Source: Terrimonas ginsenosidimutans
Lineage (GTDB): Bacteria > Bacteroidota > Bacteroidia > Chitinophagales > Chitinophagaceae
NCBI RefSeq assembly: GCF_022012415.1
Contig: NZ_JAKLTR010000005.1
Location: 62,001 to 126,000, forward strand
Direction of reading: 5' to 3'
Length of the DNA stretch: 64,000 nucleotides
Part shown: positions 16,601 through 25,887 of the stretch, piece by piece
How positions within the stretch are numbered: the stretch's first letter is position 1
Layout of the letters: each line of letters opens with the position of its first letter
The notes under the pieces: generated by a model
Told to the model about the DNA's origin: nothing
Database searches by the model: none
Seen by the model: only the letters and a program-made list of their open reading frames with translations
Program-made: the position numbers and the translations under genes

Positions 16601-18227
16601 TTATGCCTTTCTCATTCATGACCCGATTCCACCACCTTAACAGGATGAAGCCGAGGGACGCGGCAACGAGCAGCAGCACGAAGTTCAACCAGAAATAATT
16701 TGCTTTCTGATCATATCTATCCCACATGGTGGCAAGGACACCAGAAAGTTTATTGCCAATGGCGGTGGACACAAACCATCCCCCCATCATTAATGAAGCA
16801 ATGCGGGTAGGGCTTAGTTTTGATACGATCGATAACCCCATCGGGCTTAATAGCAACTCACCCAAAGTGATCACACCATAACTTCCGATGAGCCATAGTA
16901 CGCTCACTTTCTCCGAGCCGTTATTTCCCATGTATACAGCCGTGACCATCACCAGTGCCGAGAAGGCGGAGATCAATAAACCGAATGCGATCTTCGTGGC
17001 AGTTGACGGCTCCTTCTTTTTTCTTCGCCTCCAGGCAAAGAAGGAGATGACAACAGGCGTGAGCGCGATCACCCAACCAGGGTTGATAGACTGACTGAGG
17101 TTCGTTGCCCACAGGCTTACCTGCTCTCCTTCTGCCGGTAATTTTTCCGGTGCTACGTTTTTAAAATAAACAGGGTAGTTGAATTCTTTCGTAACAATCC
17201 CGTTCGCTTTTTGCAGGCGGAACTGGTCATCGTATAAAGCGACAGAATCTTTCTGATAAGTTACTTTCTGTGCAAGGATCAGGTTGTCGAATACCTTTTG
17301 TGTAGTGCCGTCTACTTCGCGATTTGTATAACGGTCAGCCCAGGTATTCAATGCAGAACCGTTTTGTTTGAATACAGCCCAGAATAAGATCACGACAACA
17401 AAGATGGTCAGCAACACCATAATTGGCTTTTTCTCTGACTTCTCTGCCTTTGTATAGATGTTTCCATAAAAATAGAAGAGTGGTATACAAGCGAAGATGA
17501 ATGCATCGGTTGAATCAGATCCAAACCAGTCGCCAGGTATCATCCAGCCCAGCACACCGGCGATCACGGATGGTACAAGGATCAGCAATACGATCCTGCT
17601 GAAAGGCATATCGCCCGGCGCCATAGCTTTCTTTACATCATACATCCGGTAATGTTTCAACCCGATGATATAAATGATCACCCCGAGGAGCATGCCAATG
17701 CCTGCTGCTATAAAGGCATAACCCCAGCCATAAGTGATATATAATGCAGCGCTGATAAAGTTGCAGATGAATCCTCCCAGGTTGATACCCATATAGAAGA
17801 TGTTGTATCCTTCATCTTTCTGATGCAGATGTTCCGGAACGGAATAAACATTTCCCAGCAGCGTAGACATATTGGGTTTGAAGAAACCATTGCCGACGAT
17901 CACAAGCGTCATCGCTATATAAAGCATGGTGAGGTTATGAATGGACATCAGGCAGTACCCAAAGCTCATCATCAATCCACCCAGGATGATCGATTTGCTG
18001 TAGCCGAGATAACGGTCACCTAACAGGCCGCCAAGGAAAGGAGTGAGGAACACCAGTGCGATATAGGTGCCATAAAGATCTGCCGACTCCTTTTCCGTCA
18101 TCGCATAGCCAGCTTTTACATCTTTGAGATAAAGCGTGAAGATGCCGATCATGAGGTAATAGCCGAATCGTTCCCACATTTCAGAGAAGAAAAGATAGCT
18201 TAGGGCTTTAGGATGTTTTTTCCACAT
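16596..18227 (-). CDS. proton-dependent oligopeptide transporter (POT/PTR2)
   Basis: A 543-residue MFS peptide:proton symporter with about 14 membrane helices. N-terminal motif: FFSEMWERFGYYLMIGIFTLYL (E-x-x-E-R-F type, with MWERFGYY). GNGFFKPNMSTLLG (helix 4) and the LGELLLSPMGLS signature before helix 11 follow. Between helices 7 and 8 is a longer loop (about 300-355: YTNREVDGTTQKVF...) than in enterobacterial DtpA. It imports di- and tripeptides. Next on the same strand is a second POT gene, so this is a divergent paralogue pair. Confidence 0.93.
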   Translation of the reverse strand: MWKKHPKALSYLFFSEMWERFGYYLMIGIFTLYLKDVKAGYAMTEKESADLYGTYIALVFLTPFLGGLLGDRYLGYSKSIILGGLMMSFGYCLMSIHNLTMLYIAMTLVIVGNGFFKPNMSTLLGNVYSVPEHLHQKDEGYNIFYMGINLGGFICNFISAALYITYGWGYAFIAAGIGMLLGVIIYIIGLKHYRMYDVKKAMAPGDMPFSRIVLLILVPSVIAGVLGWMIPGDWFGSDSTDAFIFACIPLFYFYGNIYTKAEKSEKKPIMVLLTIFVVVILFWAVFKQNGSALNTWADRYTNREVDGTTQKVFDNLILAQKVTYQKDSVALYDDQFRLQKANGIVTKEFNYPVYFKNVAPEKLPAEGEQVSLWATNLSQSINPGWVIALTPVVISFFAWRRRKKKEPSTATKIAFGLLISAFSALVMVTAVYMGNNGSEKVSVLWLIGSYGVITLGELLLSPMGLSIVSKLSPTRIASLMMGGWFVSTAIGNKLSGVLATMWDRYDQKANYFWLNFVLLLVAASLGFILLRWWNRVMNEKGIK

Positions 18228-18289
18228 GAGGGTGCGTGTGTGTTTTTGGAAAGATAGGCATTTCTGCTATTGCGTTGCGTAGGGGGCAA

Positions 18290-18376
18290 CGCAGAGGGCA
18301 CAAAGTGAAACGCAAAGGGCGCAAAGAGATCAGCTTAATCTTTGCGCCCTTTGCGTTTCACTTTGTGCCCTCTGCG
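18290..18376. repeat. perfect 38-bp inverted repeat built of heptamers
   Basis: Arms 18290-18327 and 18339-18376 are perfect reverse complements around 11 bp (GATCAGCTTAA). The left arm divides into 7-bp units: GCAGAGG, GCACAAA, GTGAAAC, GCAAAGG, GCGCAAA. It lies between the two POT genes and has no T-run, so it is not a standard terminator. Confidence 0.92.
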
Positions 18377-18404
18377 ATACTGTTTACGCCAGGCAGCTAA
18401 AATA

Positions 18405-19964
18405 CTATTGGATCCCGTGCATCATTTTCTGAAGTTTCTTTGACAGCAACAGCAGGATAACGCCCGCTGCTCCAGCCATGAATACGAACAGCATAAAGAA
18501 CTCATGCAGGTTACTGATCTGGTAGCCGAGGAAAGAAGTTGTTTTTCCTCCGTCAGGATATAACCCACTTAGCACACCAGCCAGTTTGTTGCCTCCGGCA
18601 TTGCCGAGAAACCAGACAGCCATTAAAAGGGAGGCGAATCTTATCGGCGAAAGTTTATTGAAAAGCGAAAGACCAATCGGAGAAAGACACAATTCACCCC
18701 AGGTATGTAGGAGATACATGCCCGTAAGCCAGATCATGCTGACAGGTTTTGTAACGTTGTCAACTCCGTGAGCAATCCACCAGTAGCCCAGTGCGACGAG
18801 AATTAGTCCTATGCCCATTTTGGTGGGAGTTGCCGGTTGCTTTTTACCGAGTACCTGCCATATGATGGCGAATATTGGTGCAAAGATGATGATGAATGCA
18901 GAATTGAACGACTGGAAGTATGCAGTCGGCATCTCGTAACTCGCAGTAATATGCTTATCGGTTTGTCTGTCTGCAAAGAATGTTAACGATGCCCCAGTTT
19001 GTTCGTATGCGCCCCAGAAGAAAACTACAAAAAATGCAATGATGACCATTACCCAGATCCGTTGTTTTTCTTCTTTCGAAAGGTTCTTATCAGACAGGAT
19101 ATAAAATATGATAAAAAGAAAACTTCCACCAAGAAGATAAAACAGATAATTCACCGTGGTGTCGAGATACATTGCTGCAACCATTACTCCCGAAAAGCAA
19201 AGCATTCCAAGAACAATTGTAACCGGGTTAAGCATTGCTTTAGGTGGAGGAGGTACTGTCAGGTGTTTTTCACCAGTTACCGGGTCAACGGTAGGAGCAC
19301 CTGTACCCGGTGTTTCGCCGAGGATCTGTCCCTGAGGGTTACGCACGTATTTGTTGTGATAGATCTTCTGAACGATAACACTGATGACCATCGCAATGGC
19401 GCCAACGAGAAATGCCCATTTGAAATCTGCCGGATCGCCGGTATTGCCGACAAAGCCGCAGGCGATCGGGCCAAGCATGCCGCCTGTATTGATACCCATA
19501 TAGAATATAGTGTAGGCCGCATCTTTACGCGTATCATTATCCGGGTAGAGCTGACCCACGAGTGAAGATATATTTGGTTTAAAGAAGCCATTCCCGGCGA
19601 TCATGAAACCAAGGCCTGTAAAAAATAAGAAGGTTGATAGGTCTGGCGAGGAGTGATACAGAGAGCCACAGGCGAAAAGGATCAGTTCGCCGGCGGCCAT
19701 TACAAGTCCGCCAACAAGGATAGACCGTTTGTTCCCCCAGAACCTGTCTGCAACATACCCGCCCAGTAACGGACTCAAATAGATAAGGCCGATATAGCTT
19801 CCATAAAGGTTGGAAGCAAACTTGTCATTGAACAAGAGGGCTTGCGTCATGAACAGCACGAGGATCGCCCGCATGCCGTAATAGTTAAACCTTTCCCACA
19901 TCTCTGTGGCGAATAAAACATACAATCCTTTTGGGTGACCGCTGGTTCTTGCAGGGGTATTCAT
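18405..19964 (-). CDS. proton-dependent oligopeptide transporter (POT/PTR2)
   Basis: A 519-residue POT-family peptide:proton symporter. It has FATEMWERFNYYGMRAILVLFM at the N-terminus, GNGFFKPNISSLVG, YTIFYMGINTGGMLGP (the helix 5 PTR2 signature) and HTWGELCLSPIGLSLFNKLSP near the C-terminus. A cytoplasmic linker around 205-245 is proline-rich (TVPPPPKAML). It is clearly paralogous to the downstream POT gene but not a recent duplicate. Together with the OPT gene it suggests growth on peptides. The upstream gap to the divergent purD gene is 142 bp. Confidence 0.94.
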   Translation of the reverse strand: MNTPARTSGHPKGLYVLFATEMWERFNYYGMRAILVLFMTQALLFNDKFASNLYGSYIGLIYLSPLLGGYVADRFWGNKRSILVGGLVMAAGELILFACGSLYHSSPDLSTFLFFTGLGFMIAGNGFFKPNISSLVGQLYPDNDTRKDAAYTIFYMGINTGGMLGPIACGFVGNTGDPADFKWAFLVGAIAMVISVIVQKIYHNKYVRNPQGQILGETPGTGAPTVDPVTGEKHLTVPPPPKAMLNPVTIVLGMLCFSGVMVAAMYLDTTVNYLFYLLGGSFLFIIFYILSDKNLSKEEKQRIWVMVIIAFFVVFFWGAYEQTGASLTFFADRQTDKHITASYEMPTAYFQSFNSAFIIIFAPIFAIIWQVLGKKQPATPTKMGIGLILVALGYWWIAHGVDNVTKPVSMIWLTGMYLLHTWGELCLSPIGLSLFNKLSPIRFASLLMAVWFLGNAGGNKLAGVLSGLYPDGGKTTSFLGYQISNLHEFFMLFVFMAGAAGVILLLLSKKLQKMMHGIQ

Positions 19965-20106
19965 GTTGGGGGTTTATTTACAAATCAGTAATCTTAACCA
20001 TACGAAGGGAGCAAAATAACGAAAATTGACCACTCGCAAATTTTTCATGATATCTTAAGTCAGGATTCCGATCTTCGCGACGAAGTTTAAAATCCCTTAT
20101 TACACC

Positions 20107-21393
20107 ATGCGAATACTGCTATTAGGCTCAGGAGGTAGAGAACATGCCCTGGCCTGGAAACTTAGTCAAAGTGTCTGGACAAATCCCCTATATATCGCCC
20201 CCGGCAATCCCGGAACCGCGCAATGTGGTGTAAATGTCAACCTCAAGCTTTCTGATTTCGACGCCATCGGTAAATTCTGCATCTACGAAAAAATAGAAAT
20301 GGTCATCGTTGGTCCTGAAGAACCACTGGTGAACGGCCTGTATGATTATTTCAAAGGGAATGAAGAGCTGGCTGCCATCCATTTCATCGGACCATCGAAA
20401 AATGGGGCTCAACTGGAGGGAAGTAAAGCTTTTGCCAAGGCTTTTATGATGCGTCATAACATTCCTACGGCGGGATATCGCGAATTCACAACGGATAATT
20501 ATGAAGAAGGGATCAAATACCTGGGAGAACACCCTCTGCCAATCGTACTCAAAGCAGACGGACTTGCGGCGGGCAAAGGTGTCGTGATCTGTCAAAGTCA
20601 TCTTGAAGCGATCGCGGAATTTGAACTGATGATCCAGCGCGCGAAATTCGGCGAAGCCAGTAAGAAGGTAGTAGTGGAGCAATTCCTGACAGGCATCGAA
20701 CTAAGCGTTTTCGTACTGACCGACGGCAAAAGTTACCTGACCCTGCCGGAAGCAAAAGATTATAAAAGGATAGGGGTTGGTGACAAAGGTCTGATGACCG
20801 GCGGTATGGGAGCGGTAAGCCCGGTGCCGATCGCCACACCTGATTTTATGCAAAAGGTGGACGAAAGGATCATCAAACCAACCGTAGATGGTCTTCACGA
20901 GGAAGGGATCGAATACACTGGTTTTATATTTTTCGGATTGATCAACGTCAATGGCGATCCGTTTGTGATCGAATACAATTGCCGCATGGGTGACCCTGAA
21001 ACGGAAGTAGTGATCCCCCGGCTGGAAAATGATCTGGTCGGACTTTGCGTAGCTGCTTCCCAAAAGGAATTACACCTGGTAAAAATTCAGGCAGACCCCC
21101 GCTCCGCCGCAACCGTTGTAGCTGTAAGCCGCGGGTATCCGGCAGGATATAATAAAGGAGAAGAAATTACAGGCCTCAACGAGAACTACGGAAAACAAAC
21201 ACAGATCTTTCATGCCGGTACAAAAGAAGAAGATGGCAAGATCGTGACTGACGGAGGACGTGTATTCTGCGTTACAAGCTTTGGTGAAAACATGGAAGAA
21301 GCCGTCAACACCTCACTGGATGTGCTGCAATATGTCACGTACGATGGCATTTACTTCAGAAATGACATCGGGTTCGAATTCATCGGAAAGTAA
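20107..21393 (+). CDS. purD: phosphoribosylamine--glycine ligase (GARS)
   Basis: A 428-residue ATP-grasp enzyme that joins glycine to 5-phosphoribosylamine in purine synthesis. The N-terminal LLLGSGGREHALAWKL block binds the substrate. The ATP-grasp region runs from about 105 to 320, with PIVLKADGLAAGKGV and the metal-binding EYNCRMGDPETEV at about 290. The C-terminal domain has RVFCVTSFGENMEEA. Length and motifs are complete. It stands alone, not in a pur operon; an AAGTTTA palindrome follows. Confidence 0.97.
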   Translation: MRILLLGSGGREHALAWKLSQSVWTNPLYIAPGNPGTAQCGVNVNLKLSDFDAIGKFCIYEKIEMVIVGPEEPLVNGLYDYFKGNEELAAIHFIGPSKNGAQLEGSKAFAKAFMMRHNIPTAGYREFTTDNYEEGIKYLGEHPLPIVLKADGLAAGKGVVICQSHLEAIAEFELMIQRAKFGEASKKVVVEQFLTGIELSVFVLTDGKSYLTLPEAKDYKRIGVGDKGLMTGGMGAVSPVPIATPDFMQKVDERIIKPTVDGLHEEGIEYTGFIFFGLINVNGDPFVIEYNCRMGDPETEVVIPRLENDLVGLCVAASQKELHLVKIQADPRSAATVVAVSRGYPAGYNKGEEITGLNENYGKQTQIFHAGTKEEDGKIVTDGGRVFCVTSFGENMEEAVNTSLDVLQYVTYDGIYFRNDIGFEFIGK

Positions 21394-21401
21394 GCAAGGC
21401 C

Positions 21402-21562
21402 GAGTCTAAAAGTTTAATAGTTAAAAGGTTTAATAGTTTAGGAGCTCGGTATCCTATGGCTATTAAACCTTTAAACTTTAACCACCCCACACTCACGTTG
21501 CAAAAAAGGTATGCTGCGATAAACAACTTTTAAACTATCAACCCTTTAAACTTTTAAACCTT
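21402..21562. repeat. AAGTTTA-type palindrome, three arms
   Basis: Plus-oriented units (21402-21441), then two inverted blocks (21462-21483 and 21527-21562) of the same 7-8-bp family, filling most of the gap between purD and the dioxygenase gene. Two alternative hairpins are possible. Confidence 0.7.
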
Positions 21563-21584
21563 CCCTCACCCGTATTTTTGCCAT

Positions 21585-22619
21585 ATGAACTACCACGACT
21601 ATCTCGAACTCGACAAAATACTGAATGCTCAATTCCCGGAAAGTGAAAAGCGGCAACTGCCGGCTCACGATGAAACCCTTTTCATCATCATTCACCAGGC
21701 GTATGAGCTTTGGTTCAAACAGCTTCATCATGAGGCCGGCTCCGTGATCGGCATTCTTTCCAAACCATCATTGAACGATAACTCTCCGGAGTTACAAACC
21801 ATTGTGCACCGTTTGAGCAGATGCGCCACCATCATGCGGGTGCTGGTACACCAGATGGATATCATGGAAACGATGACCCCCATGGATTTCCTCGATTTCC
21901 GCGATATGCTTCGCCCCGCCTCCGGCTTTCAAAGCTGGCAGTTCAAAGAGCTGGAAGCAAAACTGGGTCTGAAATTTGAACAGCGCCATGGCCAGGAATA
22001 TTATACGTCACAGCTTCGCCCTTCGCATGTTGATATCATAAAAAAAGCAGAACATGAAAAGTCGCTCCTGGAATGGGTGAACGACTGGCTGGAACGAATG
22101 CCATTCTTTGATGAGCAGGAGAACTGGAACGACTTTAAAGTACATGAACCGGAAGAGGCACCGCATCCCTTCTGGGCGGAATACCGATACTGCTATCAGC
22201 AAAGTCTGTCCGATACTGAAAAGGCCAACCTGATCGCATTTGACAGCACATTCCTGGGAAAGGGGGAGCAGCCTGTTCGTTCATTATCTCCCAAAGCGAC
22301 GCGTGCGGCATTGTTCATTTCCATTTACAGGGGATATCCCGTACTGCAGTTGCCTTTTCAATTGTTGAACGGCCTGCTGGAAATTGATGAGCAGCTCAGC
22401 TCCTGGAGATACCGCCATATGAATATGGTGCACCGGATGATCGGTACGCGGATCGGAACCGGGGGAAGTACCGGAAAGGATTACCTGAAATCCGCAGCCG
22501 ACAAGCATTATATTTTCAGGGAAATTGCACAGCTGAACAGCTTTTTGATAGAGAGAAGGAAACTGCCGGTATTGCCGGTAGCGGTGGAGAAAAGGCTTGG
22601 TTTCGTAGGCGCTTTCTAA
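21585..22619 (+). CDS. kynA: tryptophan 2,3-dioxygenase
   Basis: A 344-residue heme dioxygenase that opens the indole ring of L-tryptophan to N-formylkynurenine. It is recognised by YHDYLELDKILNAQFP (family YxxYL start), HDETLFIIIHQAYELWFKQ, the RMVHRMIGTRIGTGGSTGKDYL block near residues 280-305, and a conserved histidine in YRHMNMVHR that fits the proximal heme ligand. It is longer than the ~280-residue proteobacterial enzymes, owing to a helical segment at about 165-235. No kynureninase or formamidase lies adjacent. The downstream hydrolase is on the other strand, so a link to this pathway is not implied. Confidence 0.93.
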   Translation: MNYHDYLELDKILNAQFPESEKRQLPAHDETLFIIIHQAYELWFKQLHHEAGSVIGILSKPSLNDNSPELQTIVHRLSRCATIMRVLVHQMDIMETMTPMDFLDFRDMLRPASGFQSWQFKELEAKLGLKFEQRHGQEYYTSQLRPSHVDIIKKAEHEKSLLEWVNDWLERMPFFDEQENWNDFKVHEPEEAPHPFWAEYRYCYQQSLSDTEKANLIAFDSTFLGKGEQPVRSLSPKATRAALFISIYRGYPVLQLPFQLLNGLLEIDEQLSSWRYRHMNMVHRMIGTRIGTGGSTGKDYLKSAADKHYIFREIAQLNSFLIERRKLPVLPVAVEKRLGFVGAF

Positions 22620-22628
22620 CCCCAATGC

Positions 22629-22666
22629 CGTAGGAGGAACGCTGCGACCGCCGCGTTTCTCCTACG
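22629..22666. terminator. hairpin between convergent genes
   Basis: A 14-bp stem (CGTAGGAGGAACGC with its near-perfect complement, one G-T pair) directly after the dioxygenase stop and 33 bp from the convergent hydrolase stop. No T-run follows, so efficiency as an intrinsic terminator is doubtful. Confidence 0.45.
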
Positions 22667-22698
22667 ACATTCGATAGGAAGACTGCATTGAGAGCTGA

Positions 22699-23583
22699 TT
22701 ACATGAATCTGGCTTCTCCCTCGATCTTTACAAACGGGTTCGTAAAAAACCGATCCACCACCCGGTTAAAGTCTTCCGCGTAAATGACCGGAGTGGAATG
22801 CCCCGCACCTGGCAGGATCCACAAATACGCTTTTGGAATGTTCTTATAAATAAGCAGTGTATGTTCTTCTTTGATCACATCATGATCGCCTCCTATCACC
22901 AGCGCAGGACAAAGCACGTTCTGTAATGAAGACGGGGAAATATGTGGCTGCTCGCAAAGGAGTTTCAGCAGCTTCAGAGAGTGTTTTTCCTGCGGGGTTT
23001 TTGTCGATTTCGCATTTAACGCGGCCAGTGAAGGTCTTACCATATCCCAGATCTCCTGTGGAACAGCAGTTGTATCAGGTGCGAGATTAGCGCCTGTAAT
23101 GGCAAGCTTTTTCACTTTCCCGGGGTGACGCTGGGCGAGTAAAATGCCATTGATGCCTCCATCGCTCCAACCGATAACATTCGCAGAATCAATCTTTAAT
23201 GCGTCAAGAAGAGCAGCGTAGTCATCTGCCATCATTTCGTAGGTAAGAGAGTCGCCAGGATCGGCAGATTTTCCATGTGACCGGCTGTCGGCAATGATCA
23301 CTTTATATTTTTTGGCGAAATATGGTATCTGGTAAATGAAGTTGTCGATCGATCCGCCATTACCATGAATGATCAGCAGCGGTTCGCCGGTGCCATACAC
23401 TTCACAATACATTTTGAAACCGCGGATCTCGTAATATTTTCCCGCCGCCGCATTTTCTCCATAGGGAATGGCTTTTGGATCACTGAGGGCTTTCTGAAAT
23501 TCGGCCATTTTTTTACCCGCATCTTCCTGGGCGAAGGAGGAGAATGCGAGCAGGAGGCATAAGGTTGAAATGAATAAGCGCAT
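22699..23583 (-). CDS. exported alpha/beta hydrolase
   Basis: A 294-residue alpha/beta-hydrolase with a signal peptide (1-18, FSSFAQ). The oxyanion HGNGGS loop is at about 74-79, nucleophile elbow GWSDGG (Ser at about 143), acid in GGDHDVI and catalytic His in GAGHSTPV near residue 260. All three triad residues are present. The substrate is unknown; the exported location argues against a core metabolic role. The gap upstream holds AAGTTTA repeats. Confidence 0.88.
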   Translation of the reverse strand: MRLFISTLCLLLAFSSFAQEDAGKKMAEFQKALSDPKAIPYGENAAAGKYYEIRGFKMYCEVYGTGEPLLIIHGNGGSIDNFIYQIPYFAKKYKVIIADSRSHGKSADPGDSLTYEMMADDYAALLDALKIDSANVIGWSDGGINGILLAQRHPGKVKKLAITGANLAPDTTAVPQEIWDMVRPSLAALNAKSTKTPQEKHSLKLLKLLCEQPHISPSSLQNVLCPALVIGGDHDVIKEEHTLLIYKNIPKAYLWILPGAGHSTPVIYAEDFNRVVDRFFTNPFVKIEGEARFM

Positions 23584-23632
23584 ATTAGGTTGGTTGTGTA
23601 GGAGAAAGGTAGGAAAACTAAGGGCACCAGGG

Positions 23633-23720
23633 GTTAAAAGTTTAAAAGTTCAGTCGTTCAAAGCTCAGTAATCAGCACGTGGGACTCATCACATAAGACC
23701 TTTGAACTTTTAAACTTTTG
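23633..23720. repeat. AAGTTTA-type palindrome
   Basis: Inverted arms (about 23633-23668 and 23697-23720) of AAAGTTTAAAAGTTC-like units lie between two minus-strand genes. Confidence 0.65.
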
Positions 23721-23741
23721 CGCCTGAGGTACTTCCCTTAA

Positions 23742-23777
23742 CGAGAATAGGTGATTGCTTGCGCAACCACCTATTCC
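23742..23777 (-). terminator. possible terminator of the small barrel gene
   Basis: GAATAGGTG pairs with CACCTATTC around an 18-nt centre that itself contains TTGCGCAA. It lies downstream of the 23824-24291 gene; the T-run is weak. Confidence 0.4.
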
Positions 23778-23823
23778 TTTGCTGATAGATAAATGAGAGA
23801 TATATGATAGAAGTGTAACGGAT

Positions 23824-24291
23824 TTAGAATGCATATCTGAAACCGAGGCCGAACCTTGCAGCTTCGAAGTCAGAATCGCCATTACCGATAAAGATCGTCG
23901 GCTTCCAGTCGAATGAAAAACTCAACGGAACGTCAGTAATCTTGTAATCCAGACCGACCAGTGGGCGGACCAGGAAATCAGACCCACCATCATACAGACC
24001 AACACCTGCACCGGCGCCAACGAACCACTGCAATCCCGCAGCATTCTGGATCTGTTTATGGTACTGATAGAAGCCCTGGATGACTGTATAATCGTTTCCG
24101 AACAATACATCGAACTGACCTACGTCTTTCTGAGTAAAAAAGTGTTTAACACTTGGACCAACAAGGGTCATTCCGGTACCGAAATCGATACCCAGGCCGA
24201 CACCTGTTTTGTAAGTACTTTGTGCGTTTGAAACGTTGGCTGAAAAGATAAATCCTGCCAGAAGAATGCTTAAAATAAAGACCTTTCTCAT
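23824..24291 (-). CDS. small outer-membrane beta-barrel protein
   Basis: A 155-residue protein with a signal peptide (1-23, ANVSNAQ). The mature part is built of glycine/aromatic-rich strands (VGLGIDFGTG, WFVGAGAGVGLYDGG, DFEAARFGLGFRYAF) and ends in phenylalanine, as outer-membrane barrels do. It is conserved in style but no named family was recognised. It is single, with the 530-bp gap before mreB upstream. Confidence 0.72.
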   Translation of the reverse strand: MRKVFILSILLAGFIFSANVSNAQSTYKTGVGLGIDFGTGMTLVGPSVKHFFTQKDVGQFDVLFGNDYTVIQGFYQYHKQIQNAAGLQWFVGAGAGVGLYDGGSDFLVRPLVGLDYKITDVPLSFSFDWKPTIFIGNGDSDFEAARFGLGFRYAF

Positions 24292-24768
24292 AATTTTTGC
24301 TGGAAAATGGGTTTAAAAATGGTGCTTCGGTTTCGTTAATTGCCATTTTTGTGCCAAAAGTTGAAACGTTTCATTAACGCTTTCCCCTGCTGTTGAAAAC
24401 TTGGCCAAAAAATATCCGAAGAACTTTTGGGTTAAATAGTAATAGAAGTCTAATAATGCCGTTATCTGAAAGCGCCCGCAAAGGTAGCAAAAAAAGAACC
24501 CTGAAGAAGTGAGAATAGAATGACAACGCAACATCGGTGAATGAAGTGTACTTTCGTGCAGTTGGGATCTGATTCAGAGACGGAGTAGACACAATGAAAA
24601 CCGGAATCTTCAGTGACGCAGATGAGTGTACTTTGATATAGTATCAATTATCGGGACGATCCGGCCAAAGGCCTTCTATTATCCGCCATCGAAGAATTGC
24701 TCTGCTAACCATTAATGAACCTCCTCCCTCCTGCATCTAAAAAAAATGCTGTCCTGTAAAGGCTTTGC
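24292..24768. other. intergenic region upstream of mreB
   Basis: Nearly 480 bp without a supportable gene, tRNA or repeat. It must contain the minus-strand promoter of the small barrel gene, though no clear TAnnTTTG box is visible for it. Several short frames overlap in all directions and have no coding character. Confidence 0.4.
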
Positions 24769-24799
24769 TTTGTAGTTTCAAACTATTCCTTCAACTTTG
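24769..24799 (+). promoter_or_regulatory. promoter of the mre operon
   Basis: TTTG (24769-24772) and CAACTTTG (24792-24799) are separated by 19 bp, matching Bacteroidota -33/-7 spacing, with one mismatch in the -7 box. The mreB ATG is 26 bp downstream. Confidence 0.55.
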
Positions 24800-24824
24800 C
24801 ACACATTAAATCCAATTATATCGA

Positions 24825-25850
24825 ATGGGACTTTTTAACTGGTTTACACAAGAGATTGCTATGGATCTGGGTACCGCCAATACCCTTATCATACATAATG
24901 ATGAAGTAGCGGTAAATGAGCCAAGTATTGTTGCGCTGAACAGGAACAATCCGAAGGAGGTGCTGGCTGTGGGGAAAAAAGCGTTGATGATGCACGAGAA
25001 GACCCATGAGAGTATCAGGACTGTGCGTCCGCTGAAGGATGGTGTAATTGCCGATTTCAATGCTGCAGAGTTAATGATCCGGGAGCTGATCAAACTCGTT
25101 TATCCAAAGAAGCCTTTATTTCCTCCGAGCTGGAGAATGATGATATGTATTCCCTCTTCAATTACTGAGGTGGAAAAACGTGCGGTGCGCGACAGCGCCG
25201 AGCAGGCTGGAGCCAAAGAAGTATACCTGCTGCACGAGCCGATGGCTGCGGCACTCGGTATCGGGATTGATGTGGAAGAGCCCGTAGGTAATATGATCAT
25301 CGATATTGGCGGTGGTACTACCGGTATCACAGTGATCGCCCTGGCAGGGATCGTTTGCGATCAAAGTATCCGGATTGCCGGTGATGAATTCACTGCAGAC
25401 ATCATGGAAGCGCTCCGCCGCTACCATAGCCTGCTGATCGGTGAGCGTACCGCTGAGCAGATCAAGATCCAGGTTGGTGCGGCGATGAAGGATCTGGACA
25501 ATCCGCCGGATGATATCCCTGTAAATGGTCGTGACCTTGTAACCGGTATTCCGAAACAGATCATGGTCTCCTATCAGGAGATCGCCGAAGCACTTGACAA
25601 GAGTATTTTCAAAATAGAAGAAGCTATCCTGAAAGCATTGGAACAAACACCTCCGGAGCTGGCAGGTGATATCTATCGCCGTGGCCTGTATCTCACAGGA
25701 GGCGGAGCCCTGTTGAGAGGATTGGATAAAAGGCTTAGCCAAAAGATCAAGCTGCCTGTACACGTTGCTGACGATCCGCTGAAAAGCGTGGTTAGGGGTA
25801 CTGGCATCGCGCTCAAAAACTACGATAAGTATCCTTTTGTAATGCGATAA
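24825..25850 (+). CDS. mreB: rod shape-determining protein MreB
   Basis: A 341-residue actin homologue that assembles in filaments under the inner membrane and directs lateral wall synthesis. The phosphate 1 loop is MDLGTANTLI (about residue 13), phosphate 2 is IDIGGGTTGITV (about 159), the adenosine motif is LTGGGALLRGLD near 289, and an amphipathic N-terminus (MGLFNWFTQEI) suits membrane binding. It is first gene of mreBCD, 37 bp before mreC. Length is typical. Confidence 0.98.
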   Translation: MGLFNWFTQEIAMDLGTANTLIIHNDEVAVNEPSIVALNRNNPKEVLAVGKKALMMHEKTHESIRTVRPLKDGVIADFNAAELMIRELIKLVYPKKPLFPPSWRMMICIPSSITEVEKRAVRDSAEQAGAKEVYLLHEPMAAALGIGIDVEEPVGNMIIDIGGGTTGITVIALAGIVCDQSIRIAGDEFTADIMEALRRYHSLLIGERTAEQIKIQVGAAMKDLDNPPDDIPVNGRDLVTGIPKQIMVSYQEIAEALDKSIFKIEEAILKALEQTPPELAGDIYRRGLYLTGGGALLRGLDKRLSQKIKLPVHVADDPLKSVVRGTGIALKNYDKYPFVMR

Positions 25851-25887
25851 CCCAGGCGGCTAAAGCTTCAGATTCAAAACAGCTCCT

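Noticed and set aside
22699-23583. Kynurenine formamidase partner of the tryptophan dioxygenase
   Set aside because: It is convergent, not co-transcribed, carries a signal peptide and lacks the HGGxW motif of formamidases.
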